Positions 1 to 10,069 of a DNA stretch of 64,000 nucleotides are shown here, piece by piece (the stretch's first letter is position 1; each line of letters starts with the position of its first letter). Position numbers and translations under genes: made by a program. This stretch comes from Cercophora sp. LCS_1 (taxonomy: Eukaryota > Ascomycota > Sordariomycetes > Sordariales > Lasiosphaeriaceae): positions 1,798,001 to 1,862,000 of the forward strand of contig JAPZLL010000002.1 of the NCBI GenBank assembly GCA_036250225.1, in the 5' to 3' direction. The notes below the pieces were generated by a model. The model was not told where the DNA came from, ran no database searches, and was given only the letters and a program-made list of their open reading frames with translations.

Positions 1-46
1 GAATTAGATTTCAAGTCTAACGCGATAACCACTCCGCCAACACGCC
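1..46 (-). tRNA. tRNA-Ser(UGA), 5' portion, cut by window start
   Basis: Read on the minus strand the sequence gives a seven-base acceptor strand GGCGUGU, a D-arm containing GGAGUGGUUAUCGC, and an anticodon arm UUAGA-CUUGAAA-UCUAA. The loop places U33 before anticodon UGA, which reads UCA serine codons. The anticodon stem is a perfect five-pair helix. The variable arm, T-arm and acceptor 3' strand lie left of the window, so the class II long variable arm expected of tRNA-Ser cannot be checked. The call rests on the 5' half alone; no intron is visible in the part seen. Confidence 0.85.
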
Positions 47-343
47 TTGTGGTGCTGTATCGGGTCGTTATTGATGCTCGAGACGTACGGACTCTGGCGG
101 CGTGCCACAAAGCCGAGATGCGCCCAAGTTGTTTCAAAGCGTCATACAGATGGTTGCCGGAATTGCAGAAACACTTCGAGGAAAACTGAACAGACCCATC
201 CGTGCTTGGTTGGCGGTGGAGAACAGGAAGAGGAATCACAAAGCGTGGTGGCAAAGTGGGGGGACGTTGTTTTCATTCATCATTCATTACGGTCCTGCGT
301 GCCGACAAATCTCGGCGCAGAGACGGCTGTGTTATTTTGTTGT

Positions 344-2716
344 CTACCTGCCCTTCCTTCTCTTCTTCGGCACTGGTGGTGCCTCTTCTTCTTCTGACTC
401 GACGAGCTCATCGGCGCCCTCAATCTCGATATCAGACGCTTCTGCCTCATCGTCCTCGGCATCATCGCCCTCCGACTCTGAACCGCTTTCCTCTTCCTCT
501 TTCTCATCCTCCGAATCCTCCAGGGGTATCATATCTTCGGCACCATCCACCTCAGCCGCCTCCTCCTCATCTCCTTGCTCGGAATCACTGTCACTTGAGA
601 AGCCCGAGAAATCGTCATCCTCCTCCTCATCGTCATCTTCAGCTGCGTTATCCGCCGTTGTAGCAGAAGCAGCCGAGTTGTGCATGACACTGTCCGCCTC
701 ATCGCGCTTCCGCTTCAGAGGCATCTCGCCGTAGAGGCCCTGGCGGCCCTCCATGACGCCGTCATCCTCAGTACCCTCCATAGCTGGTGCTGGAGTGAAC
801 CATGGGATCTTGCCGCGCATAAAGTCGTTGAGAACCATCTTGGCCACACCGTCGACGTCTGGTTCACCGCCCTTCAGAAGCCTGCCACCTTTCCTGGCGA
901 GAAGCTCGAGGAACTCCATGTGATCCTTCCACCCCTTCAACTCATAGGTCCGCTCCATATGATGCAGCTTGACCTTGTTCAGGACGGCTGGGATGTATTG
1001 CTCGGGGTTGTCTACGTTCTCAACGCGGACGACACCACGGAGAAGGAGATCCTGAGGGGTATCGTTCTGGTTTGGTGGGACGATACCGGGGCAGTCGATC
1101 AAGTATATCCTACGCATCAGGGTGACGTACTGCCAGACCTTGGTCTCGCCTGGGATCGGCGCAACTTTGGCCACTGGTTTACCCCTAAGAGCGTTGATGA
1201 TACTCGACTTTCCGATATTGGGATAGCCGATGAGACCAACGCTGATCTGCTTGCGGTCTTTGTGGAGAATGCTGAACTGGCGCAAGAGGTCGATCAGAGA
1301 GCCACGACCAAAGGGGTTCTTCATGCTTGCTCGCATGGCGCATGTTGGGTGATCTTTTTGGAGGACACGGATCCATGCAGCCTGATGCCGTTAGTGTATG
1401 CAAACAGAAAGGCAAACAATAACAGTGTTGTGGTACGGGAAATGTGCGTTTCTTCACTAAGAAGACCACCATGCTGCCAGCGCAAAAGGCCGGTGATGGC
1501 CTTCAACTCATCAGAAAAGCCTCCGGTTACCCGTGGCGTTCCCCAAGACGGAGATAACCAGTCCCCAGCCTGATGACCAGGCCAGAGACAGTGGGAGGTG
1601 GATCTTAATCTTCCAGCGATGTAACGGACATACTCCATCGAGCATTGAAAATGCGGAATACGACCTGACAAAATCCCTGGGACAGCCTCGCGGCAAGGCA
1701 ACATGTGCCGAGCAGAAATGCCAAAAAGAGAACTGGATGGGGAAGACAGAGAGAGTGAAATGAACTCACTGCTGTTTTTGATGGAACAAGATCGATCTTG
1801 TTTAGGACAAAAACGAGATGTTTATGCGGTGCCTCGGCAGCGAGGTACTTCTCAACATGGCGACACCTGGTTCCAATAGGATCGCGGGCGTCCAACACAT
1901 GGAGGATGACATCCGAAGAGTCAATAACCTTGTCTATGACCAGTTAGCGCGCACCTCCGTTCAGGCAGTCGCAGAACATACAAAGCTCGTTCCAGATACG
2001 CTTGGACTGGCCCTTGTTGAAGATGGCCTCCTTTGCCGTGGAAACGCTAAAGTCTTCCTCCTCAACGTAACCATCCGCAAGCTCAGGCAACAAACCCGAA
2101 GCGCCGTTCAACATCTTGATCTGCTCAAGTCGGGAGTGGTAAGTCTCCAAGCTCTTGTCTGTGTTGGCCGCCAGATCGTCAATGGTGTTGAAGCTGATCT
2201 TTGGTCGTTTCCTCTGCGCCTTCGGCCCAAAGGTGTCTGAGAATGGCTCGCTCTCAATCGTCATCTTAGCCTCATGCTTCTTCATGGCATCTTGGGGTCC
2301 ATCGCGGATCAAGCTGAGAGGGAGCTTGTTGCTTTTCAGCAGGACAGAGTATGGGTCCTTCTCTTTCTCGGCAATGGCCTCCCGGAATGATTTGAGTGTG
2401 TCTTGGGCGATGACTCTGGTATTCGTAAACCACCGTCGGTTCGGCTCGATGACGGCCTTTGGCACCTCCCTGCTCTGGTACGCGGCGGCCTTGACAATCT
2501 TGCCATCCTTGTTCCTGATCGGCCCAGGGTCCTTGAGCCTGTTCAAGGTCTTGATCTTACTCGCGGACCGATAGAAGTTTTCACCCTTCAGCTTCGGATC
2601 TCCGCGGGTCTTCCCCTGTCGCTCGAGGCGGCTCTTTTCCTTCTTCCCTGTATCGCCGTGTTAGACGCTTGCATGTCGGCGCAATTGAGACCGAAAGCCA
2701 TCTTACCGGTTCCCAT
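344..2716 (-). CDS. NOG2: Nucleolar GTP-binding protein 2 (60S assembly GTPase)
   Basis: Four exons: 2716-2707, 2647-1982, 1933-1770, 1381-344 (625 aa). Nog2/Nug2 is a circularly permuted YlqF-type GTPase acting on nucleolar and nucleoplasmic pre-60S particles. The permuted order is visible: G4 motif NKID near residues 270-273 precedes the P-loop GYPNIGKSS (about 332-340) and DCPG (376-379). The N terminus MGTGKKEKSRLERQGK is typical of the family and basic; the C terminus is a long acidic Asp/Glu/Ser tract ending in basic KKRRKGR. The start is fixed by a tiny 10-nt first exon whose splice recreates the conserved N terminus. Intron 3 is unusually long (388 bp) and contains a snoRNA. The gene is divergent from the mS26 gene, with 434 bp between the starts. 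Identification is firm from motif content and full length. Confidence 0.95.
1440..1690 (-). ncRNA. snR191: H/ACA snoRNA in NOG2 intron 3 (yeast snR191 counterpart)
   Basis: Two H/ACA hairpins can be folded by hand. Hairpin 1: lower stem 1680-1673 with 1620-1613 (7 of 8 pairs), upper stem 1665-1655 with 1636-1626 (10 of 11 pairs), H box AGATTA at 1611-1606. Its pocket halves GTCA (1669-1666) and GTTAC (1625-1621) pair with GUAAC and UGAC flanking a U in 25S helix 69 (GUAAC-U-A-UGAC). Hairpin 2: lower stem 1520-1513 with 1453-1446, upper stem 1504-1494 with 1471-1461 (11 pairs), ACA box 1445-1443 and three bases to the end. Its pocket GAGT (1509-1506) and TAGT (1459-1456) flank the next U (ACUA-U-G-ACUC); TAGT begins 14 nt before ACA. 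Yeast snR191 lies in the NOG2 intron and guides 25S pseudouridines 2258 and 2260. The 5' end is approximate, and about 85 nt between the hairpins is not folded. Confidence 0.88.
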
Positions 2717-3150
2717 TTTGGCGATGGGCGGATTGCCGCCAAAACAAAACAACCGAAAAAGAAGAAATGAAAAGAAAGGCCTCGCCCGCGAGAAGCAATC
2801 TAAACTTCTGGGATGGGTCGGGGGAAGAAAGGGGGAAGACAAAGGTCAAAGGGGAAAGTCTCAAGAAAGATGCAAGAGATGCGCGCAGCTTATGAGGGAG
2901 GAGAGATTTCGGCGGGGTGGAGCAGCTGGTGCAGAAAAATAAAATTGGCGGTGTGAGCCGGCAAAAGAGCCAGAACTCCAAGCCGCTAATCTTCCTTTGG
3001 CCTAGCGCATGCGGGTCGCAGCGAACGAGGTCCGCGCTCCAGAATTTGCCCAACTTTTGCTTCCACAACCTGTGATCCTGGTGCGCCCATACCGCCCATC
3101 ACCAATTGTGTTCCCCAGGATTTGACGGTGCGATCCAATTCCTCCCCAAG
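2717..3150. promoter_or_regulatory. Divergent promoter interval between NOG2 and mS26
   Basis: 434 bp separate the NOG2 start (minus) from the mS26 start (plus). The interval is A/G-rich on the plus strand near NOG2, that is, pyrimidine-rich in the sense of NOG2 transcription, as is common in fungal leaders. No TATA box or other specific operator was recognised. The arrangement places a nucleolar and a mitochondrial ribosome gene on one shared control region. Confidence 0.5.
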
Positions 3151-4095
3151 ATGCCACCGCATCTCCCCCGACCCGCAGTCGCGGGCCTCCATGCCACCCT
3201 CTCCTCCGTCTCGGCCCTGCCAACATGCGCCGTCCGTCACCAGTTCACAACCTCCTCCCACCTCAGGACAGTCACCCCATACCCCCCTGAGTCGCCCAAA
3301 TACATCCGGCTTCCCATACCGCCTCAATCGACCGAACCCAGATACCCCCCTAAACGCGGCCACCTGCCGGTGCCCCGACAAGTCTTTGCCAAAGACGAAG
3401 ACGTCCGCAAGGCGGCCCCCGAATACGCCGAGGCCGCAACCCCCGTCTCGGCCGCTGAGCAAGCCGGTATCCCGCCCAAGTCTGTCAACGAAGCCAAGCA
3501 CCGAATCTACGCCGGTGACCGGCGAAAGGCCCTCGTAGCCGGTCTCCAAGGCCTGTACGAGCGCAAGCAGGCGCACACGAAGCGAGTCGAGGCCAAGAAG
3601 GAAGCCCGCGGCCGAATCAACCGGGCAGCAGCACTAGCCCCCGAGCCCTTTGACTCTCCGGATGCGCTGACCCGCAGCTCGGTGCTCAAGTCGACGGCGC
3701 TCGACACCAAACTACATTTCGATCGGAACCGGTTCGCGCGTGCCCGGGAGGCTGCGGAGGGGCACCAGGCCAAGATGGCGTTCAAGGCGGAGCAGAGGCG
3801 GGATGCCCTGATGCAGCTGTACGTTGCGGCGGGAGACTTTATTGTTGACGAGAGCGAGCTGGAACAGCGGGTTGAGCGGGAGTTCAAGACCGACGCTTTC
3901 AGTCAGAGCTTTGAATTTGGTGCTAGCATTTGGGACGTGACTGGGCCGCCCGTGAGCATATCACAGCTCAAGTCTGAGCTTGCTGGCAACACCTCCGCCC
4001 GCGGCCTCACAAACCTTGATTCTAGCAAGATGGTGCGGAGACACGCGGTGGTGGCCGAGGAGCTTACTGGTGGCAAGCTTGGTCTGGAACAATGA
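3151..4095 (+). CDS. Mitochondrial small ribosomal subunit protein mS26 (Pet123 family)
   Basis: Single exon, 314 aa, starting at the ATG of MPPHLPRPAVAGL; the open frame extends upstream but this is the ATG next to a plausible presequence. The first 40 residues are basic and hydroxylated with few acids (targeting-like), followed by PPKRGHLPVPRQVF and a long highly charged helical region rich in Arg, Lys and Glu (about residues 110-280), the layout of fungal Pet123/mS26, a protein of the mitoribosomal 37S subunit. No enzyme motif is present. It is divergent from NOG2 and convergent with the ADP1-like gene (321 bp between stops). The identification rests on architecture and remembered family likeness, so it is less firm than for enzymes with catalytic motifs. 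Confidence 0.75.
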   Translation: MPPHLPRPAVAGLHATLSSVSALPTCAVRHQFTTSSHLRTVTPYPPESPKYIRLPIPPQSTEPRYPPKRGHLPVPRQVFAKDEDVRKAAPEYAEAATPVSAAEQAGIPPKSVNEAKHRIYAGDRRKALVAGLQGLYERKQAHTKRVEAKKEARGRINRAAALAPEPFDSPDALTRSSVLKSTALDTKLHFDRNRFARAREAAEGHQAKMAFKAEQRRDALMQLYVAAGDFIVDESELEQRVEREFKTDAFSQSFEFGASIWDVTGPPVSISQLKSELAGNTSARGLTNLDSSKMVRRHAVVAEELTGGKLGLEQ

Positions 4096-4416
4096 ACTCA
4101 ATAAATGGAGTGACAGTGGATGGAGTTGTGTACTAAATCTATGTAAAATAAAGACGACACACGTATACATCATACGGACACCGGCATGGACTCGAAGTCC
4201 CGCAGGACCAATTGGAATGTGGGGTGAATTCAAGTATGCTAGTGTCCGGAAAACGCCAAATACACGACGAGCAAACACCACTCCGCTAAACATATTTGCC
4301 AGAAGTGCATGGAAAAAACGCCAGTCCCGAGTGCATAAGGCCCAAGCTACATGTTACAATTCAAGTATTCACAAATCTATCCCCGTCAATCGCCTCATCC
4401 ATGATGACTCTGTCCT
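4096..4416. other. Convergent 3' interval mS26 / ADP1-like gene
   Basis: 321 bp between two convergent stop codons. It should hold both 3' untranslated regions and polyadenylation sites. An AATAAA-like signal (AAAATAAAG, near 4143-4151) is present on the plus strand. No ORF or RNA gene was recognised. Confidence 0.5.
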
Positions 4417-7400
4417 CTACCGCTTCTCAACAAGAAGAATGTGCATAGCGGCGTATGCAAGGATGATAAATGCAACACCAAAGATGCCGAGATTAATGAC
4501 ATCCATCCACATGGCTTGGTTGTCAAAACCGAACGAGCTCAGAATGGCAGCGCCAGGCACGGTGATGTCGATACCGATCTTGTGGTCCACAAGCGTCAGC
4601 TGCGTAACCTCGTTGACAATAAGCGCCTCGAAGCCGTAGTGGAAGATAGACAACCACTGAAGCCAAAGCGCTGCAGGTGGGATAGCATTGTGGTTGAGGA
4701 GGAGGCCGGCAAAGAGCAAGCTGAAGAGCATCACCAAGCTGCCGATCAGGTTGGCCACTCCAGCGTCCTTGCAGACTATGCCGATGAAAAGGCAGACGGC
4801 TGCGGCGGCAAAGTTGAAGAGCACCAAGACAAGCATAAAGATGAAGAACTTTCCGTAATCGGCGTAGAGCCCTGTCATGGGGTAGATGATGGCACCAAGC
4901 AGGATTGGCGGGATGATCCTCAGGGGCACAATGTCGAAGAGCACCTTGGCGGCGAAGTAGGTGACAGGTGAGTAGTACCCATTCGCGCGCTCGCGGACAA
5001 AGAGGAGGCGTTCGTGAGAGAAAACGCCCAGGCTGGTCAAGGTGCTGAACCCGAAAAGCGCGAGGACGAAGAAGAAGAGACCCAGTCTGTTTTGGAATCC
5101 AGCAATGTCCATTGTCAACCCGTAGAATAGGTAGCCGGCAAAGACTGCCAACAGAATGGCAATGGCGTAGTGGGTTAGCATGAGCATCGGATTCCGGTAC
5201 AGGTTCCTCCAGGTCCGCTGGGAGAGGATGATGAACTGCCGAGCGTAACCGACACGGGCGTATCCCTTGCCCATCGTGGGAACGTTGATATTGGGGCCAT
5301 CAGGAGTGTAACCGTTGGCGTTCTGGCCATTGCTGTTGGCAGCGGCGGTCACAGCTTCCTGAATCTCATCATGTGTGTTACCAGCGATGTCGGACTGGAT
5401 GAATGAATGTACTAAGATGTCGAGATCAGTGCCGGTAATGGCGGGAGGAGGCAGATCATCCGAATCATCCAGTCGTGAACCATTGCCGGGGGTTTGTTTT
5501 TGGAGTTTATAGGCCCCGATCTCGTCACCCGCATCCGAGGACGCGGCGGTGTCGACCGGCTGCTTGCGCCGAGTGTACAGCTCACGCTCCTGTCTCCACC
5601 GGACGGAGTCCCGACGCTTGCCTCGCGGCCGCGAAGAAGATGACTCAACGACAGTGTCCTCTCCAATGCTTCCGGAAGCAGAAACACTGGCAATCGACTT
5701 GACGGCTCGGGTGCTGCTAGGACCAACACTGGCGCCGTCGGTGAAAACTGTCCCATCGTCAAATGAGGTGGTAGAGCCAGCGTGCATGGTCAAGTCAACG
5801 AGGTAGTCAGCAATGTTGAAGCCGGGAGGACAGCTGTACCCGATGTGATCGAAGTAATCCTGGCATTGATGGAGCGGACCCGAGTATACCGTCTTGCCCT
5901 GAGCGAGAAGAATGAGCCGGTCGAAGAGGGCAACGATGTTGGATCTGGGCTGATGGATTGTGAAGATGACGGTCCGCTTGTACGTCTTAGCCAGCGTAAC
6001 AAGACACTCCACCACGTTGTAGGCGTTGTAGGCATCGAGTCCACTTGTGGGTTCGTCGAGGAACAGAATAGACGGGCTGGTGACCAGTTCGCAGGCGATA
6101 CCGACTCGGCGTTTCTCTCCACCCGAGATGCCACGGCCCTTGCCCTCCTCAGATCCGATCAACGAGTCTCGAATATGGTGGATCCCCAGCTGCTTTTCAA
6201 CCTCAACTACTCGCTGTTCCTTGGCGGCGCGGCTCATGTCCCTCGGAAGGCGCAAAAGTGCGCTGGTGAGAATGGTCTCGTGCACAGTCAGGGTAGGGAG
6301 CATAGTATCCTCCTGGTCAACGAATCCAACAGCATTCTTGTAGTCCGGGTCGCTGACCTTCTCGCCGTTGACGTAAAAGTCTCCAGACACCTGGCCCCTT
6401 TTATTCTTGCGTGCCAGGATGTCGAGGAATGTGGTCTTTCCAGCACCAGAAGCTCCCATGATAGCGCAAACTTCGCCAGGGTGGGCCATTCCTTGAACGC
6501 CGCTGAGAATCTGCTTTCCGTTCAGGTGGTAAGAGACGTTCTCAAAGTACAACGAGGCTGGCTTGTGATCGCTCATGAGTTTGATAGCCTCGTCATCAGA
6601 ATCGTCCAGGTGGATGGGGCCGTACTTGAACTGTCTCCTCGAGAGATACCAAGTCCCCAGAATGGCAGCGACGAGGAACAGTCCACAGCCTGCAATTGCG
6701 CCCGCAATCAGGGGCGTGTTGATTTTGGGGACATCAGGTGCATATCCAGGCACCTCAGTGTGATACAAGCACTCGCCCGCGCCGCAGGTCAGCAAGATGC
6801 TGGCGTCGCCGAACATGTCGCTAATCAAGTTGTTCATCTCCGGCTCTTGGAAGGCGCACTTCTTGTCCTTCCCCGACTCCTGGATACACTCGAAGCTCGC
6901 CGGTCCTCTGATCAGCTCAGTCAGGAAGTCCGTGATGTCAATCGAACCATTTTCGCCGCAGAGCATTCGCCCAGGAATGCACTCGCATCGAACCTTGTCG
7001 CACTTGTAAGACGTAGTGTTCTTCCCGCCCGAGGTATCGAAGTTGGCGGTCGATTTGCACTCGTTGAGATGGCACATGAAGGACTCTCGCTGATCAACCC
7101 AAACTAGAATCTGTCAACAACGGCAGCAGGGCATAGATGCAAGATGGCTCACATTGGAAGTCACAATCACCAGACTCCTTCTTGCAAGTGAAGGTGACCT
7201 GGGGTACCTGTTCTTTGAGCAGATCCCTAATCGCTCGGTTGGTGACGTCGCAGATTTGGTAGTTGTGCTTCACAACCTCACCGCCGGTATAGCAGACACC
7301 ACCCTCACCCTCGGGGGTAAGGGCATTGCACACGCTGTCTTGGGTGCAGACGTTACAGTTGATGCCAGTCCATCCCTCATCGCACTCGCACGACTTGCCC

Positions 7401-7837
7401 TCTCGCTTTGGTCGATTCGCGCCACGCGCAAGTGATCCACACACTGTACCCCCATGGTCAGAATGATGATCGGGGGTATGACGATGGGTATCGTCTTTGG
7501 GGTTTACATACAAGGTTCAAGACAGTTGTCGCCGCCGAAGCCTTCTGGGCAATCGCACTTGCCGCTGTATTCGCTACATTGCGCGTATTGTCCGCAGGAG
7601 TAGATCGGGAGGTTGCAGTTGAAGCTGTTTGTCTAACATTAGGACCAAGCGCATGTACGAAGAGCGACCGCCCGGGAGGAAGAGTGCCTACCATGGAGGA
7701 CAGTCTTTTGGTCGATCGTCCATCAAAGCTAATTGCGCTCGCATCATGTCGATGGACGAGACGTTCTTGTAAGCCGAGGCAAGACACGACAGCGACAGCG
7801 CAGCAAGCATGAGCTTGCGCGGTAATCGAAGCGCCAT
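4417..7837 (-). CDS. ADP1-like ABCG half transporter with EGF-like exofacial region
   Basis: Four exons: 7837-7692, 7624-7512, 7443-7153, 7103-4417 (1078 aa). Order: signal peptide (MALRLPRKLMLAALSLSCLA), a Cys-rich EGF-like exofacial region (residues ~50-310, CDCPEGFGGDNC and CECDEGWTGINC), a membrane segment near 316-337, an ABC domain with Walker A GASGAGKTT (~400-408), signature ISGGEKRR (~509), Walker B ILFLDEPTSG (~529-538), a charged Ser-rich linker, and a C-terminal ABC2 membrane domain with about six segments (~825-1078). This is the layout of yeast Adp1, a permease-like ABCG protein of uncertain substrate. The upstream acceptor was set at CTTC (7624), giving CPPCFNCNLPIY in frame; the nearer TTAG acceptor would create a stop. 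The 5' side faces the aminotransferase gene. The family is certain; the transported substrate is unknown. Confidence 0.92.
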
Positions 7838-8762
7838 GATGGCGGTGAAAGAAACGGGGATGAAGCCGAGGGAGAGGCAGTGTCAACGGTCGCGATCGTT
7901 CGTTGTTGGTTTGTGTTGTGGTTTGGAGCTTCCGCAACACTGGGCTCGGAAGCAGCTTGATCGGCGAAGTGGCGGCAGGCTGCACGGGAAACAGGCCGCC
8001 AAGGTTCCACACGGCCCCAGCAACCCCACGTCTCAGACAGCTTGACGCCGATGACCGATCGAAGCTTGCTGGGGTCCAGGCCGCGAACGCCAAGGCTCGG
8101 CTTCTGTACCTGGCCTGCAATGTCGTCAGGAGCTACACAACCTTCTTCCTAAATGAAGCACAAAGTGCCGTTGTGTGAATTGCCACAGTAGGCAACACAG
8201 AAGGGTTGCGAAAGCACAAGCCGAATGCGGTGGTCTTCCACCCCGGAACAGGCGATGATGTCGGTTGTGGAGCATGATTGCTCGCTGAGCCAGCTCACTG
8301 CAACCTGGTCCCTGCACAGGTGTGCAGCACCTGACCAGAGACGGGTTGACGCTGTGGGATCCGCCTGCCTATCGCGCTCTCGAAGCGAATGCGATTCCGG
8401 TTGACACGACGCCAGCCATCTGACCGTTGGAACTGATAGAAGATGGGTGTGCCAGATAGGCAGAGACAAACTTGCGTCCGAAGACCAAAGTATTCTGTTG
8501 AGTTTGGTTCCACTCTCTCCAAACATTAAAGCGTCAAGAACCAACCCCGTCTCTATGGGTGTGGGTGGGTGAGTCTGACAAGAAAGGAAGGCGCGCCCTT
8601 GGATGACAGGTTGATATGCTAATTGAAATGGGGTCCAAAGATAATTGGTAGATACCTTAGACGATATGTAAGGTACCGATTCACCACCCCAACTGCGGCT
8701 TCTGCTGTAAACACTCGCCCCTATTTACTTGTGCCTCCTCCCCTGTTTGAAATCGACTCACG
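7838..8762. promoter_or_regulatory. Divergent interval, ADP1-like gene / aminotransferase
   Basis: 925 bp between two divergent ATGs. It contains no convincing ORF. A repeated pattern of short purine/pyrimidine blocks is seen but no defined element. The region adjacent to 8763 (8640-8760) is relatively AT-rich with CTCCTCCCC tracts, suitable for an aminotransferase promoter and leader. Confidence 0.4.
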
Positions 8763-10000
8763 ATGGTCAAAATCCAGCCATTTGAGGTAGAGCAATGGAT
8801 GGACAAGTATGAGACAACGCCCGGTGTCCTCAACATCGCCGAAACCTGCGCTGCGTCCATCTCGATCGACGATTTACAGTCGCTGTGTGACGATGCAAAG
8901 GCTCCGAGTCCCTTGTCTCTCTCGACCAAACTGGCATACGGGGCAATAAGGGGCAGTGGCAAACTCAGGGAAAATGTCGCCAACTTATACCAGGGCGCTT
9001 CCCTCAGCCCAACCAACATTCTCATCACCCAAGGCGCCATCGCCGCCAACTACCTCCTCTTCTACACCTTAATTGGTCCAGGCGACCATGTCATCTGCGT
9101 TTATCCAACCTACCAGCAACTATATTCTGTCCCGGAGAGTTTCGGGGCCGAGGTCTCCCTCTGGAAGCTCAAGCAAGAAAGAAACTACATCCCAGACGTC
9201 TCCGAGCTCCAAGGGCTCGTTAAACCAAACACCAAGGTACAGTACATCACCCTACTTTGACACCTCACCCCCCAACTAACAACACCCAGCTCATAATTCT
9301 CAACAACCCCAACAACCCCACCGGCGCAACAATCCCCCTCCCAGTTCTGGAGTCGATCAGCACCCTCGCCAAGTCCCGCAACATCACCATCCTCTCCGAT
9401 GAAGTCTACAGCCCCCTCTTCCACTCCCAGCCCGAGTCCCAGCCCGCACCCCCTTCCATCCTGGCGTTAGGCTACGAAAACACCATAGCCACCGGCTCGA
9501 TGTCCAAAGCCTTCTCACTCGCCGGTATCCGTCTCGGCTGGATCGCCACGAGAAACAGCGCCATCCTCGAAGCTGTCGCCTCGGCGAGGGACTACACGAC
9601 TATTAGCGTCTCGCAGCTTGACGACCAGGTCGCTACGTATGCGTTGTCCCCGGCCGTGTTGCCGAACTTGCTCAAGCGGAATCTCGAGCTGGCGAGGACC
9701 AATCTGGCCTTGTTGAGTGCGTTTGTGGACAAGTATAAGGGTGTTTGCGAGTGGGTGAGACCGACGGCTGGGACGACTGCTTTGATCAAGTTTGAGAAGA
9801 GTGGAGTGGCGGTTGAAGGGGATTCGTTCGCGGTGAGTGTGTTAGAAGAAAATAATGTCATGTTTGTGCCGGCGAAGAGATGTTTTGGAAAAGGAGAGGA
9901 TTTTGAAGGGTTTGTGAGAATAGGTTATGTATGTGAGACGGAGGTCTTGAAGGAAGGGTTGGAGAGGTTGGGGTTGTATGTGGAAAAGCACTTGCTTTGA
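8763..10000 (+). CDS. PLP-dependent class I/II aminotransferase
   Basis: Two exons: 8763-9236 and 9290-10000 (394 aa); the 53-bp intron begins GTACAG and ends CACCCAG. It has the fold-type I aminotransferase signature: ITQGAIAANYLLFYTLIGPG for phosphate-side binding, NNPNNPTGA (163-171), SDEVY (194-198) with the PLP-ring Asp and Tyr, and SMSKAFSLAGIRLGW with the Schiff-base lysine at K231. The length is slightly short for the family and there is no targeting peptide, so it is probably cytosolic. The substrate cannot be told from the sequence; fungal relatives include small-molecule and alkaloid-type aminotransferases as well as kynurenine- or alanine-type enzymes. It converges on the membrane-protein gene with only 69 bp between stops. 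There is no adjacent biosynthetic core enzyme, so a metabolite cluster is not supported. Confidence 0.9.
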
Positions 10001-10069
10001 GCAGATATGGGGTCAGTTGAATCGCTTCTTGGATTGTTTATGAATTGGTACAATATCTTGGTCCAACAC

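Noticed and set aside
5782..7107. Plus-strand frame of 441 codons antisense to the ADP1-like gene
   Set aside because: Antisense shadow of a GC-rich coding exon; no domain, and the opposite strand carries clear ABC motifs.
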